In this document: positions 44,697-54,935 of the stretch, one piece after another
How the letters are laid out: every line of letters starts with the position of its first letter
Position numbering within the stretch: the first letter of the stretch is position 1
Source of the DNA: Nitrosovibrio tenuis
GTDB taxonomy: Bacteria > Pseudomonadota > Gammaproteobacteria > Burkholderiales > Nitrosomonadaceae
Direction: 5' to 3'
Assembly: GCF_900109785.1 (NCBI RefSeq)
Contig: NZ_FOBH01000003.1
Coordinates: 346,690 to 410,689 of the forward strand
DNA length: 64,000 nt
The notes under the pieces: generated by a model
Told to the model about the DNA's origin: nothing
What the model saw: only the letters and a program-made list of their open reading frames with translations
The model's database searches: none
Program-made: the position numbers and the translations under genes

Positions 44697-47426
44697 TTAC
44701 TTATGAGTTTCGATTTGTACCATTGGTTCGTCGTGCTCTACCACTGGCACAGGCGCTGGTCGTTTTCGCCGTTGCGGTAATATCGATTCTGCTCCAGCCT
44801 CGGTGTCACTTGGCTTTATCCTTTCGGGAAGAGTCTCAACCATTACCAGTCCAGTTACCGCCAGGTCGGGTACCTCGATTCCAGCCGATGGCTGAGGTTG
44901 TTGAACGTCCTGATGCTGACTTGCGGGCAGTAAGTCCCCTGACTCCTCATCTGTTCCTGAAACTTCCACTTGGGCAGTTATTGTCGTGGCGGGAACAGGG
45001 GAGGAAATCAATTTTTCAGAGGTTATTTCCTCACTAAGCAGATGAGCAGGCAAATCAGCAGGCAGCTGAGCAGACAGCGCACTGCTTGCGGCTTCCGGCA
45101 CTTCGGATGCTGCGGCTGGTCTCATCGGCGCCGCTGATGGCAAGACTTCATGCGCATGCAATAACTCGGAAGGGGCGGCAGCACCCGATTCCGGAGTCAC
45201 CTCTGCTGTTTGAGGGGAGGAAGTCAGAACAAGAGCCGGCGTCTCTTGTATCAAAGCCGGAACAGGTTCTGCTACGGCACTTTGCACATTTTTTTCTTCA
45301 TGCATTAGCTCGCTCGTTGTTTGCTGCGGATGGGGTTGTTTCGCATCCATTTGTTTATTTTCACGCAAAGCACGCTCTGGGCGGTCGCCTCGTTCACGCT
45401 GCCTTCCACCACGGCGCCGCCGGCGCGAGCCATCCTCTTGATGAGGAATTTCTTCAGTCCCAGGCTGTTCTCCCTCCCCTGGTAATTTGACTTCAGCCCT
45501 GATTTTTCCATCGCGCGATGCACGCGACTGCTTTTTTGGAGCGGTTCGTTCGCTCTGAGGCTTGGGTTCACCACGCTTTTCCAAACGTTGAGGTGAAGCT
45601 TCTGCATGAGCTAGCCCACCGCTCGCTTCGGTGCTCCGCTCGGCGCGATCACCCCGGTCGCGCCGGGGGCGTCCGCGCTCAGACCGGGCGGGGTGGCTCG
45701 CGGCCTGTTCCGGCTGCGCCTTTTCTTCACCTCCCATTTGCTTGAACCAGCCAAATATTCTGTCCAGAAAGGATGTCGGCTCAGGTTGCTGATACGCCTT
45801 TTGCTCACGTATCGGGGCAGGTTGTGATGGGGTAATGCCTCGTACAGCGGCTTGTTGGCGCACCGGTTTGACTTCCGGCCCCACTGATGGAAGAGCGGCT
45901 TCTTCTGCTGGTTTTTCAACCCTTTGATAGCTGGCTTGAACTTCCGCCAGCTTCACGTCGTCGTGACGCAAACGATTGATGCTGTAGTTTGGCGTTTCGA
46001 AATAAACATTAGGGATCAATACCACATTGACCTTTAACCGCGCTTCGATGGCATGAATTTCAGCGCGTTTTTCATTTAACAAATATGTCGCGACATCAAC
46101 AGGCAGTTGGACGTGGAGCACGGCGGTGTTCTCCTTCATTGCCTCCTCCTGAATGATCCTGAGGATGTGCAAGGCCGAAGAATCGGTGCCACGAATATGG
46201 CCGGTGCCGTGGCAACGCGGGCAGGAAATATAACTGCTTTCACCCAAAGACGGCCGCAAGCGCTGGCGCGATAATTCCAGTAAGCCGAAACGGGAAATCT
46301 TGCCCATTTGTACGCGCGCCCGATCGTAACGTAATGAGTCATGCAGCCGATTCTCCACCTCACGCTGGTTGCGGGCGATTTCCATGTCGATAAAATCAAT
46401 CACTACGAGCCCGCCCAAATCACGCAAACGGAGTTGCCGCGCAATTTCATCGGCCGCTTCCAGATTGGTGTTGAGAGCTGTTTGCTCGATATCGGAACCC
46501 CGGGTGGCTCGCGCGGAATTCACATCGACCGACACCAGGGCTTCGGTATGATCGATAACAATGGCGCCGCCTGAAGGCAATGTAACTTGGCGTGAATAAG
46601 CCGTTTCGATCTGGTGCTCGATCTGAAAACGGGAAAATAACGGTACATCGTCGCGATAGAGCTTGACGCGGCCCACATTGGCCGGCATGACATGACTCAT
46701 GAACTGGCACGCCTGCTCGTAGATACTTTCCGTATCGATCAGGATTTCGCCAATCTCCTGATGAAAGTAATCACGTATGGCGCGTATGACCAGACTGCTT
46801 TCCTGATAAATCAGGAAAGCGCCACTTTGGCTGTTGGAAGCGTCCTCGATTGCACGCCACAGCTGTAGAAGATAATTCAGATCCCACTGCAACTCTTCTT
46901 CACTGCGGCCTATCCCAGCGGTGCGCGCGATGATGCTCATGCCGGCAGGAATACTGAGCTGTGCCATGATGTCGCGCAGTTCCGCGCGGTCCTCACCCTC
47001 TATGCGACGCGACACACCTCCGCCGCGGGGGTTGTTGGGCATCAGAACCAGATAGCGACCGGCCAGCGATATATAGGTTGTGAGCGCCGCGCCCTTGGTC
47101 CCGCGTTCATCCTTGTCCACCTGGACAATAAGCTCCTGGCCCTCACGAAGCGCATCTTGAATGCGCGCCCGGGCCGGATCTGAGCTTTCGCGGAAATAAG
47201 AACGGGAAATCTCCTTGAAGGGGAGGAAACCATGGCGTTCACCGCCATACTCAATAAAAGCCGCTTCAAGGCTGGGCTCAATCCGGGTAATTACACCTTT
47301 ATAGATGTTGCCCTTGCGTTGTTCCTTGCCGGACGATTCAATGTCGAGATCAATAAGCTTTTGACCATCGACAATAGCGACACGCAGTTCTTCCGGCTGT
47401 GTCGCATTAAATAGCATGCGTTTCAT
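44697..47426 (-). CDS. rne: Ribonuclease E
   Basis: A 909-residue endoribonuclease that starts mRNA decay and processes rRNA and tRNA. N-terminal S1 domain (about 38-125), RNase E/G catalytic domain with VSVDVNSARATRG and GLVVIDFIDME (the two magnesium-binding Asp regions), and the Zn-link CPRCHGTG near residue 405. The C-terminal half (from about 510) is low-complexity, rich in Pro, Glu, Arg and Gln, and should hold membrane and degradosome contact sites. Start ATG at 47426 (MKRMLFNATQPEE); MLFN three codons later is also possible. Confidence 0.95.
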   Translation of the reverse strand: MKRMLFNATQPEELRVAIVDGQKLIDLDIESSGKEQRKGNIYKGVITRIEPSLEAAFIEYGGERHGFLPFKEISRSYFRESSDPARARIQDALREGQELIVQVDKDERGTKGAALTTYISLAGRYLVLMPNNPRGGGVSRRIEGEDRAELRDIMAQLSIPAGMSIIARTAGIGRSEEELQWDLNYLLQLWRAIEDASNSQSGAFLIYQESSLVIRAIRDYFHQEIGEILIDTESIYEQACQFMSHVMPANVGRVKLYRDDVPLFSRFQIEHQIETAYSRQVTLPSGGAIVIDHTEALVSVDVNSARATRGSDIEQTALNTNLEAADEIARQLRLRDLGGLVVIDFIDMEIARNQREVENRLHDSLRYDRARVQMGKISRFGLLELSRQRLRPSLGESSYISCPRCHGTGHIRGTDSSALHILRIIQEEAMKENTAVLHVQLPVDVATYLLNEKRAEIHAIEARLKVNVVLIPNVYFETPNYSINRLRHDDVKLAEVQASYQRVEKPAEEAALPSVGPEVKPVRQQAAVRGITPSQPAPIREQKAYQQPEPTSFLDRIFGWFKQMGGEEKAQPEQAASHPARSERGRPRRDRGDRAERSTEASGGLAHAEASPQRLEKRGEPKPQSERTAPKKQSRASRDGKIRAEVKLPGEGEQPGTEEIPHQEDGSRRRRRGGRQRERGDRPERALRENKQMDAKQPHPQQTTSELMHEEKNVQSAVAEPVPALIQETPALVLTSSPQTAEVTPESGAAAPSELLHAHEVLPSAAPMRPAAASEVPEAASSALSAQLPADLPAHLLSEEITSEKLISSPVPATTITAQVEVSGTDEESGDLLPASQHQDVQQPQPSAGIEVPDLAVTGLVMVETLPERIKPSDTEAGAESILPQRRKRPAPVPVVEHDEPMVQIETHK

Positions 47427-47831
47427 TTTATGCCTCCCGCGCTCTGGTCACGGGCAGACAGCCTACGCACGAGGAAACATATCCCAGCGCGTATACGAGA
47501 ACTTTTTAGTCAGGCAACTTGATCATGGTATCCAGGGCTGCTGTAAAAGAATGACTATCTCTCTGGCTTGTCAATAGGGCCCTGCTTTTCTAAGCAGGGC
47601 CGAAAAATCAAGTTTCAATCAAGCTTCGACTATGGCTATCCGCAACTGGACGCTACGAAACTGAAACTGAAATCTACGTGTGCTTTGAGCGCGCAAATCA
47701 ATTACTATCGCTACTTTATTGGTGAGCGACGTTAACCAGATTTCGGGGTTGGCTCTTGCCACTGCCGGATAAATCTCATCAACAGTGCTGCTGGTTCGCG
47801 CACCGGATAAAGGATAGGCTGGAACTCCGAG
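47427..47831 (-). promoter_or_regulatory. Long rne leader region with strong hairpin
   Basis: About 400 bases with no gene between rne and the divergent rluC gene. A perfect 10-bp stem GGCCCTGCTT/AAGCAGGGCC with a four-base loop lies at 47578-47601, about 150 bases before the rne start. E. coli rne has a structured 5' leader that lets RNase E control its own mRNA; a similar role here is an inference. Confidence 0.55.
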
Positions 47832-48860
47832 TTGACAAGTATAAGTAGAATTAAGGATTTGGGCAAAGAATTTCCTTCGCGGGCGGCTGTTAAAGAAACA
47901 ATAGCCGAGGACAGTAATGGTCAGCGCATCGACAATTTCCTGATCAAACGCCTGAAGACCGTTCCCAAAAGCCACATCTATCAGCTACTGCGCAGTGGGC
48001 AGGTGCGGCTTAACAGTAAACGCGTCGAAGCAGGGCATCATCTCCAGCGGGGTGATATTGTACGCATTCCCCCCGTAAAAATGATCGAAAGGGATCTGTC
48101 GCCTAAACGAAACGCAGCAGCCAGGGGCCGGTTCATTTCATTTGAAGTGCTGTTTCAGGACGAAGCTCTCCTGGTAGTCAACAAACCTTCCGGTGTCGCG
48201 GTTCACGGTGGCAGCGGCATAAGCTTGGGTGTTATCGAGCAACTGCGTGCTCAGCATCCCGAATGGAAATTCCTGGAATTGGTTCACCGCCTTGACAGGG
48301 AAACTTCCGGGGTTTTACTTCTCGCTAAAAACCGCTCAGCACTGGTCGAACTGCATAGGCAGATACGGGCAGGCACGATGAAAAAGGAATATTTAACGCT
48401 GGTGAAGGGTATCTGGCGCAACGCCAGACAGAGCGTGAAGCTGCCGCTCAATAAATATGTGACGCCTGCCGGGGAACGACGGGTTGCGGTTGCAAGTCGC
48501 GGTGAAGAACAGGACGGAATGACTGCTCACACGGTTTTTACATTGAAAAAGGCCTGGCGGAATTTCAGTCTGCTGCAAGCGGAACTAAAAACCGGACGCA
48601 CTCATCAAATTCGCGTTCATCTTGCTCATCTGGGCTTTCCCATAGCAGGCGACGACAAGTACGGGGATTTTGCGCTAAACAAGGAATTGGCAAGGCGGAC
48701 CTCCCTGCCGCGCCTGGAACGCATGTTTCTGCATGCTTCCATAGCCACGGTATTGCACCCCTCGACAGGCAAAATCCTTTGCTTAGAAGCACCACTACCG
48801 GAAGATTTGCAGGAGTTTTTACAAGGATTGGAGGCCGAAGGTGGACCATCTCATCCATAG
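47832..48860 (+). CDS. rluC: Ribosomal large subunit pseudouridine synthase C
   Basis: A 342-residue RluA-family pseudouridine synthase. An N-terminal S4 domain (about 25-85, RIDNFLIKRLKTVPKSHIYQLLRSGQVRLNSKRV) is followed by the catalytic domain with HRLDRETSGVLLLAK, where the Asp is catalytic, and TGRTHQIRVHLAHLGFPIAGDDKYG. It modifies U955, U2504 and U2580 of 23S rRNA in E. coli. The start is uncertain: TTG at 47832 is used here and a TTG nine codons later is an alternative. Confidence 0.93.
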   Translation: MTSISRIKDLGKEFPSRAAVKETIAEDSNGQRIDNFLIKRLKTVPKSHIYQLLRSGQVRLNSKRVEAGHHLQRGDIVRIPPVKMIERDLSPKRNAAARGRFISFEVLFQDEALLVVNKPSGVAVHGGSGISLGVIEQLRAQHPEWKFLELVHRLDRETSGVLLLAKNRSALVELHRQIRAGTMKKEYLTLVKGIWRNARQSVKLPLNKYVTPAGERRVAVASRGEEQDGMTAHTVFTLKKAWRNFSLLQAELKTGRTHQIRVHLAHLGFPIAGDDKYGDFALNKELARRTSLPRLERMFLHASIATVLHPSTGKILCLEAPLPEDLQEFLQGLEAEGGPSHP

Positions 48861-49031
48861 CGCTACATAATCCCATTGGCTGTGGCGAATTCCTTCTGGC
48901 AGGCCTTCTGCCGCGGCCCTATTAAGACTGCGGCTTATTCAAAGAGAGGCTTCGCAGGCGAAGAAAGGCTCGCGGTTTCTGCAGAGTGATATCGCCGCGA
49001 GTGCGCTTTATTTCATTCGAAGGATTAATAA

Positions 49032-49982
49032 ATGGCTGATTCAGAAAATCGCGACGAAAGTTGGGAAAAGCGGGTACTCGAAAAACTGGCGCTCTCTTCT
49101 TTGCATGAACAACGCAGAGCGCGTCACTGGAGTATATTTTTCAAATCCCTGACATTTATCTATCTATTTATATTGCTTTTTTATTGGTTAGGGTGGTTCT
49201 CCCAAAGCGAAATATCCATTTCCGGCAAACATACTGCCCTGGTCGATCTGCGGGGTGTTATCTCTCCCGATACCATTAGCAGTGCGGAGAACATTAATGC
49301 GGGCTTGCAGCATGCGTTCAAGGACAAGAAAACCCAGGGTGTGATATTGCGCATTAACAGTCCAGGGGGCAGCCCGGTGCAGTCAGGCTATATCAACGAT
49401 GAAATCAGGCGCCTGCGCGCAGAATATCCCGACATCCCGCTTTACGCTGTGGTCGAAGACATTTGTGCCTCCGGTGGTTATTACGTTGCTGCAGCCGCCG
49501 ATAGAATATTTGTGGACAAGGCCAGCATGGTCGGTTCCATCGGTGTGCTCATGAATGGATTTGGGTTTACCGGTGCCATGGAAAAGCTTGGTGTCGAGCG
49601 ACGGCTGCTGACTGCGGGTGAGAACAAAGCTTTTCTTGATCCTTTTTCCCCCATCAATCCTGAACAGGAGAAGTACGCCAAGAAGATGTTGGGCGAGATT
49701 CACCAGCAATTTATGGAGGTCGTGCGGCAAGGTAGAGGTCAACGCTTGAAAGAAGACCCGCAGATATTCAGCGGGATTATGTGGACCGGTGAGAGAAGCG
49801 TTGAGCTTGGACTTGCCGATGCGATGGGAAGTGCGGATTATGTGGCCCGCGAAGTTATCAAGGCGGAGCACATCGTGGATTACACCACCCGTGAAGGGTT
49901 CGCAGAGCGCTTCGCAAAACGTTTGGGTGCTGTGGCGGCGGAAGTGCTGGTTAGCTCGGGAATCGGATTGGCGCTGCGGTAA
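49032..49982 (+). CDS. sppA: Signal peptide peptidase SppA (36K type)
   Basis: A 316-residue membrane serine protease that degrades cleaved signal peptides. One membrane helix (about 34-55), then the ClpP-like domain with LRINSPGGSPVQSGYI and the catalytic Ser in EDICASGGYYVAAAADRI. It is the short form, half the size of E. coli SppA. Start ATG at 49032, three to four bases after AAGGATTAATA. Confidence 0.94.
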   Translation: MADSENRDESWEKRVLEKLALSSLHEQRRARHWSIFFKSLTFIYLFILLFYWLGWFSQSEISISGKHTALVDLRGVISPDTISSAENINAGLQHAFKDKKTQGVILRINSPGGSPVQSGYINDEIRRLRAEYPDIPLYAVVEDICASGGYYVAAAADRIFVDKASMVGSIGVLMNGFGFTGAMEKLGVERRLLTAGENKAFLDPFSPINPEQEKYAKKMLGEIHQQFMEVVRQGRGQRLKEDPQIFSGIMWTGERSVELGLADAMGSADYVAREVIKAEHIVDYTTREGFAERFAKRLGAVAAEVLVSSGIGLALR

Positions 49983-50041
49983 AAAGTTCACCTTTTGCGG
50001 TGCGCCAAACGAAAATTATCTCCCGTGTGCTTTGGAAGTTT

Positions 50042-50746
50042 CTATCCATGTAATAAAAAAATAGTGGGTTTATTATTTAGATCCGGCAAAGCGCGCCGCC
50101 ATTCCTTAACTGTTTGGGTGGAAACGGACTCGCTCTCCAGAGTGAGGTTGGAAGAAATGCAGAGCGACGTATCATCACGGCTGGTAGAGATGATGCACTC
50201 GAGCAGTTTTTGATTGCGGTAGGGTGTTTCAATGAATACTTGCGTCTGATCACGGATTATCGATGCTTTCTCCAGCTCGATAATTTTATTGACGCGCTTG
50301 CTTTGATCGATGGGAAGGTAGCCGTGGAATACAAAGCGCTGACCATTCAATCCCGATGCCATGAGAGCCAATAATATGGCGGAAGGGCCTACCAGCGGCA
50401 CGACCCGAATATTTTTTTTATGAGCGAGACGGATTAAACCCGCGCCTGGGTCCGCTACAGCCGGGCAACCGGCTTCAGATAGTAGCCCGATATCGCGTCC
50501 CGCAAGCAGAGGTTCGAGTAGACCTTCAAATTCCTTGATGTGCGTATGCTCATCCAATGTCTGCATACTAATACTTTGCAATGCTATACACCCGGCTTGT
50601 TTGAGGAATCGCCTGGCGGTTTTGGGATGCTCGACAATATAATGATCAAGCTTTGCTATGCATTGACGCACCGCGATGGTGGTCGTCCAGTCAATATTGC
50701 CTTCGCCCAGTGGAGCTGGAATAAGATAGAGCGTTCCCGTGGTCAC
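50042..50746 (-). CDS. RsmI-like SAM-dependent methyltransferase
   Basis: A 234-residue tetrapyrrole-methylase-fold protein ([65 protein letters not shown]). It resembles RsmI, which methylates C1402 of 16S rRNA, but has the N-terminus of the separate betaproteobacterial group found next to maf, so its target may differ. It overlaps the end of maf by four bases and is translationally coupled. Confidence 0.85.
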   Translation of the reverse strand: MTTGTLYLIPAPLGEGNIDWTTTIAVRQCIAKLDHYIVEHPKTARRFLKQAGCIALQSISMQTLDEHTHIKEFEGLLEPLLAGRDIGLLSEAGCPAVADPGAGLIRLAHKKNIRVVPLVGPSAILLALMASGLNGQRFVFHGYLPIDQSKRVNKIIELEKASIIRDQTQVFIETPYRNQKLLECIISTSRDDTSLCISSNLTLESESVSTQTVKEWRRALPDLNNKPTIFLLHG

Positions 50747-51339
50747 ACTATCTCTACACCTTCGCTGGCAAGCATCTCAACCAGCGCAATCAACGGCAGT
50801 CCAACCAACGCACTCGGATCGTCGCTCACTACGCGCTCGATCAATACAATACCCAATCCCTCGGATTTGGAACTACCCGCGCAGTGATAAGGCTGTTCCT
50901 TTTGAAGATAATTTTCGATTTGACGATCGGTGAAATGGCGGAATTTGACCTCAGAGGCGACAAGTCGCGCCTGAATGCGGCCCTTACGGCCATTGAAAAG
51001 GCTCAGTGCTGTATAAAACGTGACCTTTTTTCCGCGTATGGCATGTAGCTGCCTGGTCGCATTCATATGGTTCAACGGCTTGCCAAGCTGAATGCCTTCT
51101 AGCACCGCTGCTTGATCAGCACCGATAACCAGGGCGTCCGGATAAACCGCGGCAACGGCACGAGCCTTGGCGGTCGCCAGACGAAGAGCAGTGGCGTCGG
51201 GGCGCTCGTTTACCAGAGGAGTCTCATCTATTTCCGGGCTAAATACTTCAAAGGGCATTTGCAGACGGCGGAGTAATTCATGGCGATAAACGGAACTGGA
51301 CCCCAAAACAAGCTGCTGAGCAATTTCTTGAGTTTTCAA
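50743..51339 (-). CDS. Maf-like nucleoside triphosphate pyrophosphatase (YceF type)
   Basis: A 198-residue house-cleaning pyrophosphatase. The N-terminal [30 protein letters not shown] and the catalytic VIGADQAA match the Maf family. The YceF subgroup prefers m7GTP. It is divergent from the yceD-rpmF operon, as in many proteobacteria. Confidence 0.92.
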   Translation of the reverse strand: MKTQEIAQQLVLGSSSVYRHELLRRLQMPFEVFSPEIDETPLVNERPDATALRLATAKARAVAAVYPDALVIGADQAAVLEGIQLGKPLNHMNATRQLHAIRGKKVTFYTALSLFNGRKGRIQARLVASEVKFRHFTDRQIENYLQKEQPYHCAGSSKSEGLGIVLIERVVSDDPSALVGLPLIALVEMLASEGVEIV

Positions 51340-51994
51340 AGTTTTCCAAGGTTTTCTGTAGACAGGTTTTTGACACTGGAGAGTAAAAAATATATGATGC
51401 GCGCCGTGCGGTGCCCCTGAATGCCCCTGAAATTTTAATACAAATTTCGATTACTTATCAATTTAGAAGCATGGTGCGCACGGAAGAATGATCAAGATGT
51501 TTCTGAATTGCTGATATTTTATCAGCAGGGGTGGCAACAAGATCCCGCCCGCCCGGAGGTTTGCAGGGAAGCAGAAGAAGCGGACGTCAGATCAACTTCA
51601 CTAACAGGCTGAAAAGAAGAGTCTGACAACAAGAGGCGGACAGAAGCTCAGCAGGGACTCCGGCAGCAGCCTGCCGCCGTGAGGTTGCGTACGAGGTTGC
51701 TGGATCTGTAATAGATCCATGTGATTATCCCGTGGCATCCCCTTGGCGATCCTTTAGCGGTTCCCTTGACCCGGTTATCCTCAATTGGCAACTCCGCACT
51801 GCTATAAATGATTTGCCCGAAATTCTTGTCAAAAGTATCGATCGGTGGTTGCTCTAAAAGGGTTCGCCCAGACGGGCACCACCATAATGCCGCTCGCACA
51901 CTCGCATACGGACTCGCAAACAAATATATATTGCAAACACTTTATATACCCATAATATATAAACGCGACCGCAATTTATCATTAAGATTCACAT
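51340..51994. promoter_or_regulatory. Divergent region between maf and yceD, with candidate promoter
   Basis: About 650 bases. A plus-strand candidate -35 TTGCAA (51931-51936) is followed by an AT-rich stretch TAATAT (51953-51958), spacer 16. A short direct repeat TGCCCCTGAA occurs twice near 51413 and 51422. Small frames here look like chance. No gene seen. Confidence 0.4.
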
Positions 51995-52495
51995 ATGTCT
52001 GTACGACCCATCATCGATGCCCTTGATTTTGCCCGTAATGCCGGGGCGCAGCATGGTAAAATAGCCCTTTCCGGCCTAGGGCGTCTCCAGGATTACCTGG
52101 CCGAAAATTCTGGCGAGTTACGGTATGAGATCACTGGCGCACTAAACAGGAATGCCAAGCCGATCTTGCAGATTTCCGTTCAGGGATTGATAAAACTGCG
52201 ATGCCAGCGTTGTTTGGACGAGCTCGGGCATATGCTGGATCTTCGAACGGAGCTGCTATTGGCAGAGAATGAACAGGAACTCACTTCTCTTGATGAAGAT
52301 GAATCGGTTGATGGTATTCTGGCTGAGCCCGACCTGGATGTTTTTGCTCTGATTGAGGATGAAATAATACTGAGCCTGCCAATCTCACCGCGTCATGATG
52401 AGAGCGAATGCTCGATCGGGAGTCAGCACAACGTTAGTACAGCAGAGCAAAAACCGCATTTTGCCGCGCTGGCGGCATTAAAAAAACTGCATTAA
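51995..52495 (+). CDS. YceD/DUF177 family protein
   Basis: A 166-residue protein of the YceD family, which has the conserved pair [14 protein letters not shown] and an acidic section. The bacterial protein is linked with 23S rRNA and L32 and nearly always precedes rpmF, as here (22 bases apart). Start ATG at 51995. Its exact role is not settled. Confidence 0.9.
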   Translation: MSVRPIIDALDFARNAGAQHGKIALSGLGRLQDYLAENSGELRYEITGALNRNAKPILQISVQGLIKLRCQRCLDELGHMLDLRTELLLAENEQELTSLDEDESVDGILAEPDLDVFALIEDEIILSLPISPRHDESECSIGSQHNVSTAEQKPHFAALAALKKLH

Positions 52496-52517
52496 ATTAT
52501 ATATTGAGGAGTTGATT

Positions 52518-52697
52518 ATGGCAGTTCAACAAAATAAAAAATCCCCATCAAAACGTGGCATGCATCGTTCGCATGATTCGCTGACCAATCCTCCGTTGAC
52601 GGTAGAGCCCGGCAGCGGCGAGGTGCACTTGCGCCATCACATCAGCCCGAATGGTTTTTACCGCGGCAGGAAGGTTATCAAAACAAAAGGAGATTGA
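52518..52697 (+). CDS. rpmF: 50S ribosomal protein L32
   Basis: A 59-residue protein: [20 protein letters not shown] and [18 protein letters not shown]. It is the cysteine-free form of L32, which binds no zinc. The start ATG at 52518 has a GAGGAG ribosome binding site. Co-transcribed with yceD and plsX. Confidence 0.97.
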   Translation: MAVQQNKKSPSKRGMHRSHDSLTNPPLTVEPGSGEVHLRHHISPNGFYRGRKVIKTKGD

Positions 52698-52760
52698 ATT
52701 TAGCCTCATCCTTCCGGAGATCAGGGTTTTCAGCTTATCCCGGCCTCAAGGGCGCCAAAA

Positions 52761-53822
52761 TTGAATATTACTGTAGCCGTAGATTGCATGGGTGGCGATC
52801 ATGGCCCTCGTGTAACTGTTCCCGCAGCCATCAATTATCTCCAGAGTCATTCCGAAACCGACATCATTCTTGTAGGCCTGCCTGATGTTATCGAGTTGGA
52901 GTTGCGCTCGCACAAGTTTGCGCCCAGTCCCAGGATGAGGGTTCAGGCGGCAAGCGAAGTTATCGGGATGGATGAGTCGCCCGCCCTGGCATTGCGCGGT
53001 AAAAAAAATTCCTCGATGCGCGTTGCTATTAATCTTGTCAAGAGCGGCGAAGCTCAAGCATGTGTCAGCGCGGGCAATACTGGCGCATTGATCGCAACCG
53101 CGCGGTTTGTACTCAAGACGCTCCCTGGCATCGATCGTCCGGCTCTTGCCGTAGTATTGCCCACGATCAGAGGACATACTTACGTGCTCGATCTGGGCGC
53201 CAATGTGGACTGCACGGCGGAGCATCTGCTTCAATTCGGCGTCATGGGAGCGACACTGGTATCGTCTGTGGAAAATAAGGAGAAGCCCAGCGTCGGCTTA
53301 TTGAACATAGGCGAGGAAGAGATCAAGGGCAATGAAGTAGTTAAACAGGCGGCGGAGCTGCTGCGTGACAGCGGCTTGAATTTTTATGGAAATATCGAGG
53401 GAAATGACATTTATAAAGGAACGACTGACGTAGTGGTATGTGACGGGTTCGTCGGAAATGTTGCGCTGAAAACTTCAGAAGGGGTTGCGCAGATGCTTTC
53501 CATTTTTCTGCGGGAGGAATTCAGACGCAATCTCCTCACCAGATTTGCTAGCCTCATCGCAATTCCGGTTATCAAAGCGTTCAAACGCCGGATCGATCAC
53601 CGCCGTTACAACGGTGCAAGTCTGCTGGGGTTGCGTGGCATCGTCATTAAAAGCCACGGATCGGCTGACAGTCTTGCGTTTGGTTTTGCGATCGCGCGAG
53701 CGGTGGATGAGGTACGCGGCGGGATGCTGCGCCATATCAGCGAACGTGTGGCGCAATTGCCTCATCATTTCAAAAATTCGTCTTCCTATCATCGGCCCCT
53801 GGCGGAAGAGCGTCCCGCATGA
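52761..53822 (+). CDS. plsX: Phosphate acyltransferase PlsX
   Basis: A 353-residue enzyme that converts acyl-ACP to acyl-phosphate for phospholipid synthesis. Marks: [19 protein letters not shown] and [28 protein letters not shown]. The start is a TTG (52761) with AAGGG about nine bases before. Its TGA overlaps the ATG of fabH (ATGATG), so the two are coupled. Confidence 0.96.
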   Translation: MNITVAVDCMGGDHGPRVTVPAAINYLQSHSETDIILVGLPDVIELELRSHKFAPSPRMRVQAASEVIGMDESPALALRGKKNSSMRVAINLVKSGEAQACVSAGNTGALIATARFVLKTLPGIDRPALAVVLPTIRGHTYVLDLGANVDCTAEHLLQFGVMGATLVSSVENKEKPSVGLLNIGEEEIKGNEVVKQAAELLRDSGLNFYGNIEGNDIYKGTTDVVVCDGFVGNVALKTSEGVAQMLSIFLREEFRRNLLTRFASLIAIPVIKAFKRRIDHRRYNGASLLGLRGIVIKSHGSADSLAFGFAIARAVDEVRGGMLRHISERVAQLPHHFKNSSSYHRPLAEERPA

Positions 53823-54778
53823 TGTATTCCAAAATCATTGGAACAGGTGGCTACCTGCCGGAAAAAATCCTAACTAACCATGATCTTGAGCGCATGGTGA
53901 ATACCAGTGACGAGTGGATACGCAGCCGCACCGGTATTGTGCAGCGGCATATCGCAGCCGATAGCGAGATGGCAAGTGATCTGGCACTCAATGCCAGCCG
54001 GGAAGCGATGAAGGCGGGGGGAATTTCCCCCGCAGAGATCGATTTGATTATCGTCGCCACGACGACACCCGATATGATTTTTCCCAGCACTGCCTGCATT
54101 CTTCAGAATAAGCTTGGCGTCAAGGGTTGCCCTGCGTTCGACGTGCAGGCAGTATGCAGCGGTTTCATTTACGCCCTGGCTACAGCGGATTTGTATATTC
54201 GTGCTGGCAGGTGCCGTACGGCGCTGGTGGTTGGCACTGAAATATATTCGCGCATTCTCGACTGGACAGACCGTAGCACGTGCGTACTGTTTGGCGACGG
54301 GGCGGGCGCGGTGATACTGACCCGAAGCGACCAGCCGGGAATAATTTCTAGCCACCTGCATGCTGACGGAAGTTACAGCAGCATTTTGGCAGCGCCCGGG
54401 AATTTCTGCGGCGGGAAGGCGCAAGGTAATCCATTCGTGGTGATGGAAGGCAATACAGTTTTCAAATTTGCGGTAAAGGTTCTGGAAGAAGTGGTATATG
54501 AGGTTCTTGTCGAAAATAACTTACAGATATCTGATATCGACTGGCTGATTCCGCATCAGGCCAATATCCGGATCATATGCTCCACCGCCAAAAAATTAGG
54601 TTTGCCTATGGAGAAAGTGGTCGCCACCTTGGACGGGCAAGGCAATACTTCCGCGGCATCCATTCCGCTTGCGCTGGATATTGCCGTTCGCGACGGGCGG
54701 ATCAAGACAGGCCAGAATGTGCTATTGGAGGGCGTGGGCGGCGGATTCACCTGGGGTGCGGTATTGATCCGATGGTGA
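53819..54778 (+). CDS. fabH: Beta-ketoacyl-ACP synthase III
   Basis: A 319-residue enzyme that starts fatty-acid synthesis by condensing acetyl-CoA with malonyl-ACP. The Cys-His-Asn triad is intact: C113 in [10 protein letters not shown], His in [11 protein letters not shown], Asn in [11 protein letters not shown]. Start ATG at 53819 or the following ATG at 53822. Confidence 0.97.
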   Translation: MMYSKIIGTGGYLPEKILTNHDLERMVNTSDEWIRSRTGIVQRHIAADSEMASDLALNASREAMKAGGISPAEIDLIIVATTTPDMIFPSTACILQNKLGVKGCPAFDVQAVCSGFIYALATADLYIRAGRCRTALVVGTEIYSRILDWTDRSTCVLFGDGAGAVILTRSDQPGIISSHLHADGSYSSILAAPGNFCGGKAQGNPFVVMEGNTVFKFAVKVLEEVVYEVLVENNLQISDIDWLIPHQANIRIICSTAKKLGLPMEKVVATLDGQGNTSAASIPLALDIAVRDGRIKTGQNVLLEGVGGGFTWGAVLIRW

Positions 54779-54935
54779 TAAATGTTGCGTCCCGGCAATT
54801 TGGAGATTCGTTTCGATTTTTTTAAGCCCTGTTTGCGCGAACGGCTCACCGTCCACGCTTCCATTTTCGTCATCGGCTTCCCATATGTGAAGGCTGATTG
54901 AGAATTTACTTTGATGAACTGATAACGCGGCATTG

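Noticed and set aside
51648..51923. Minus-strand frame of 91 codons upstream of yceD
   Set aside because: No domain, lies in a divergent promoter region and has Cys/Pro-rich chance composition.
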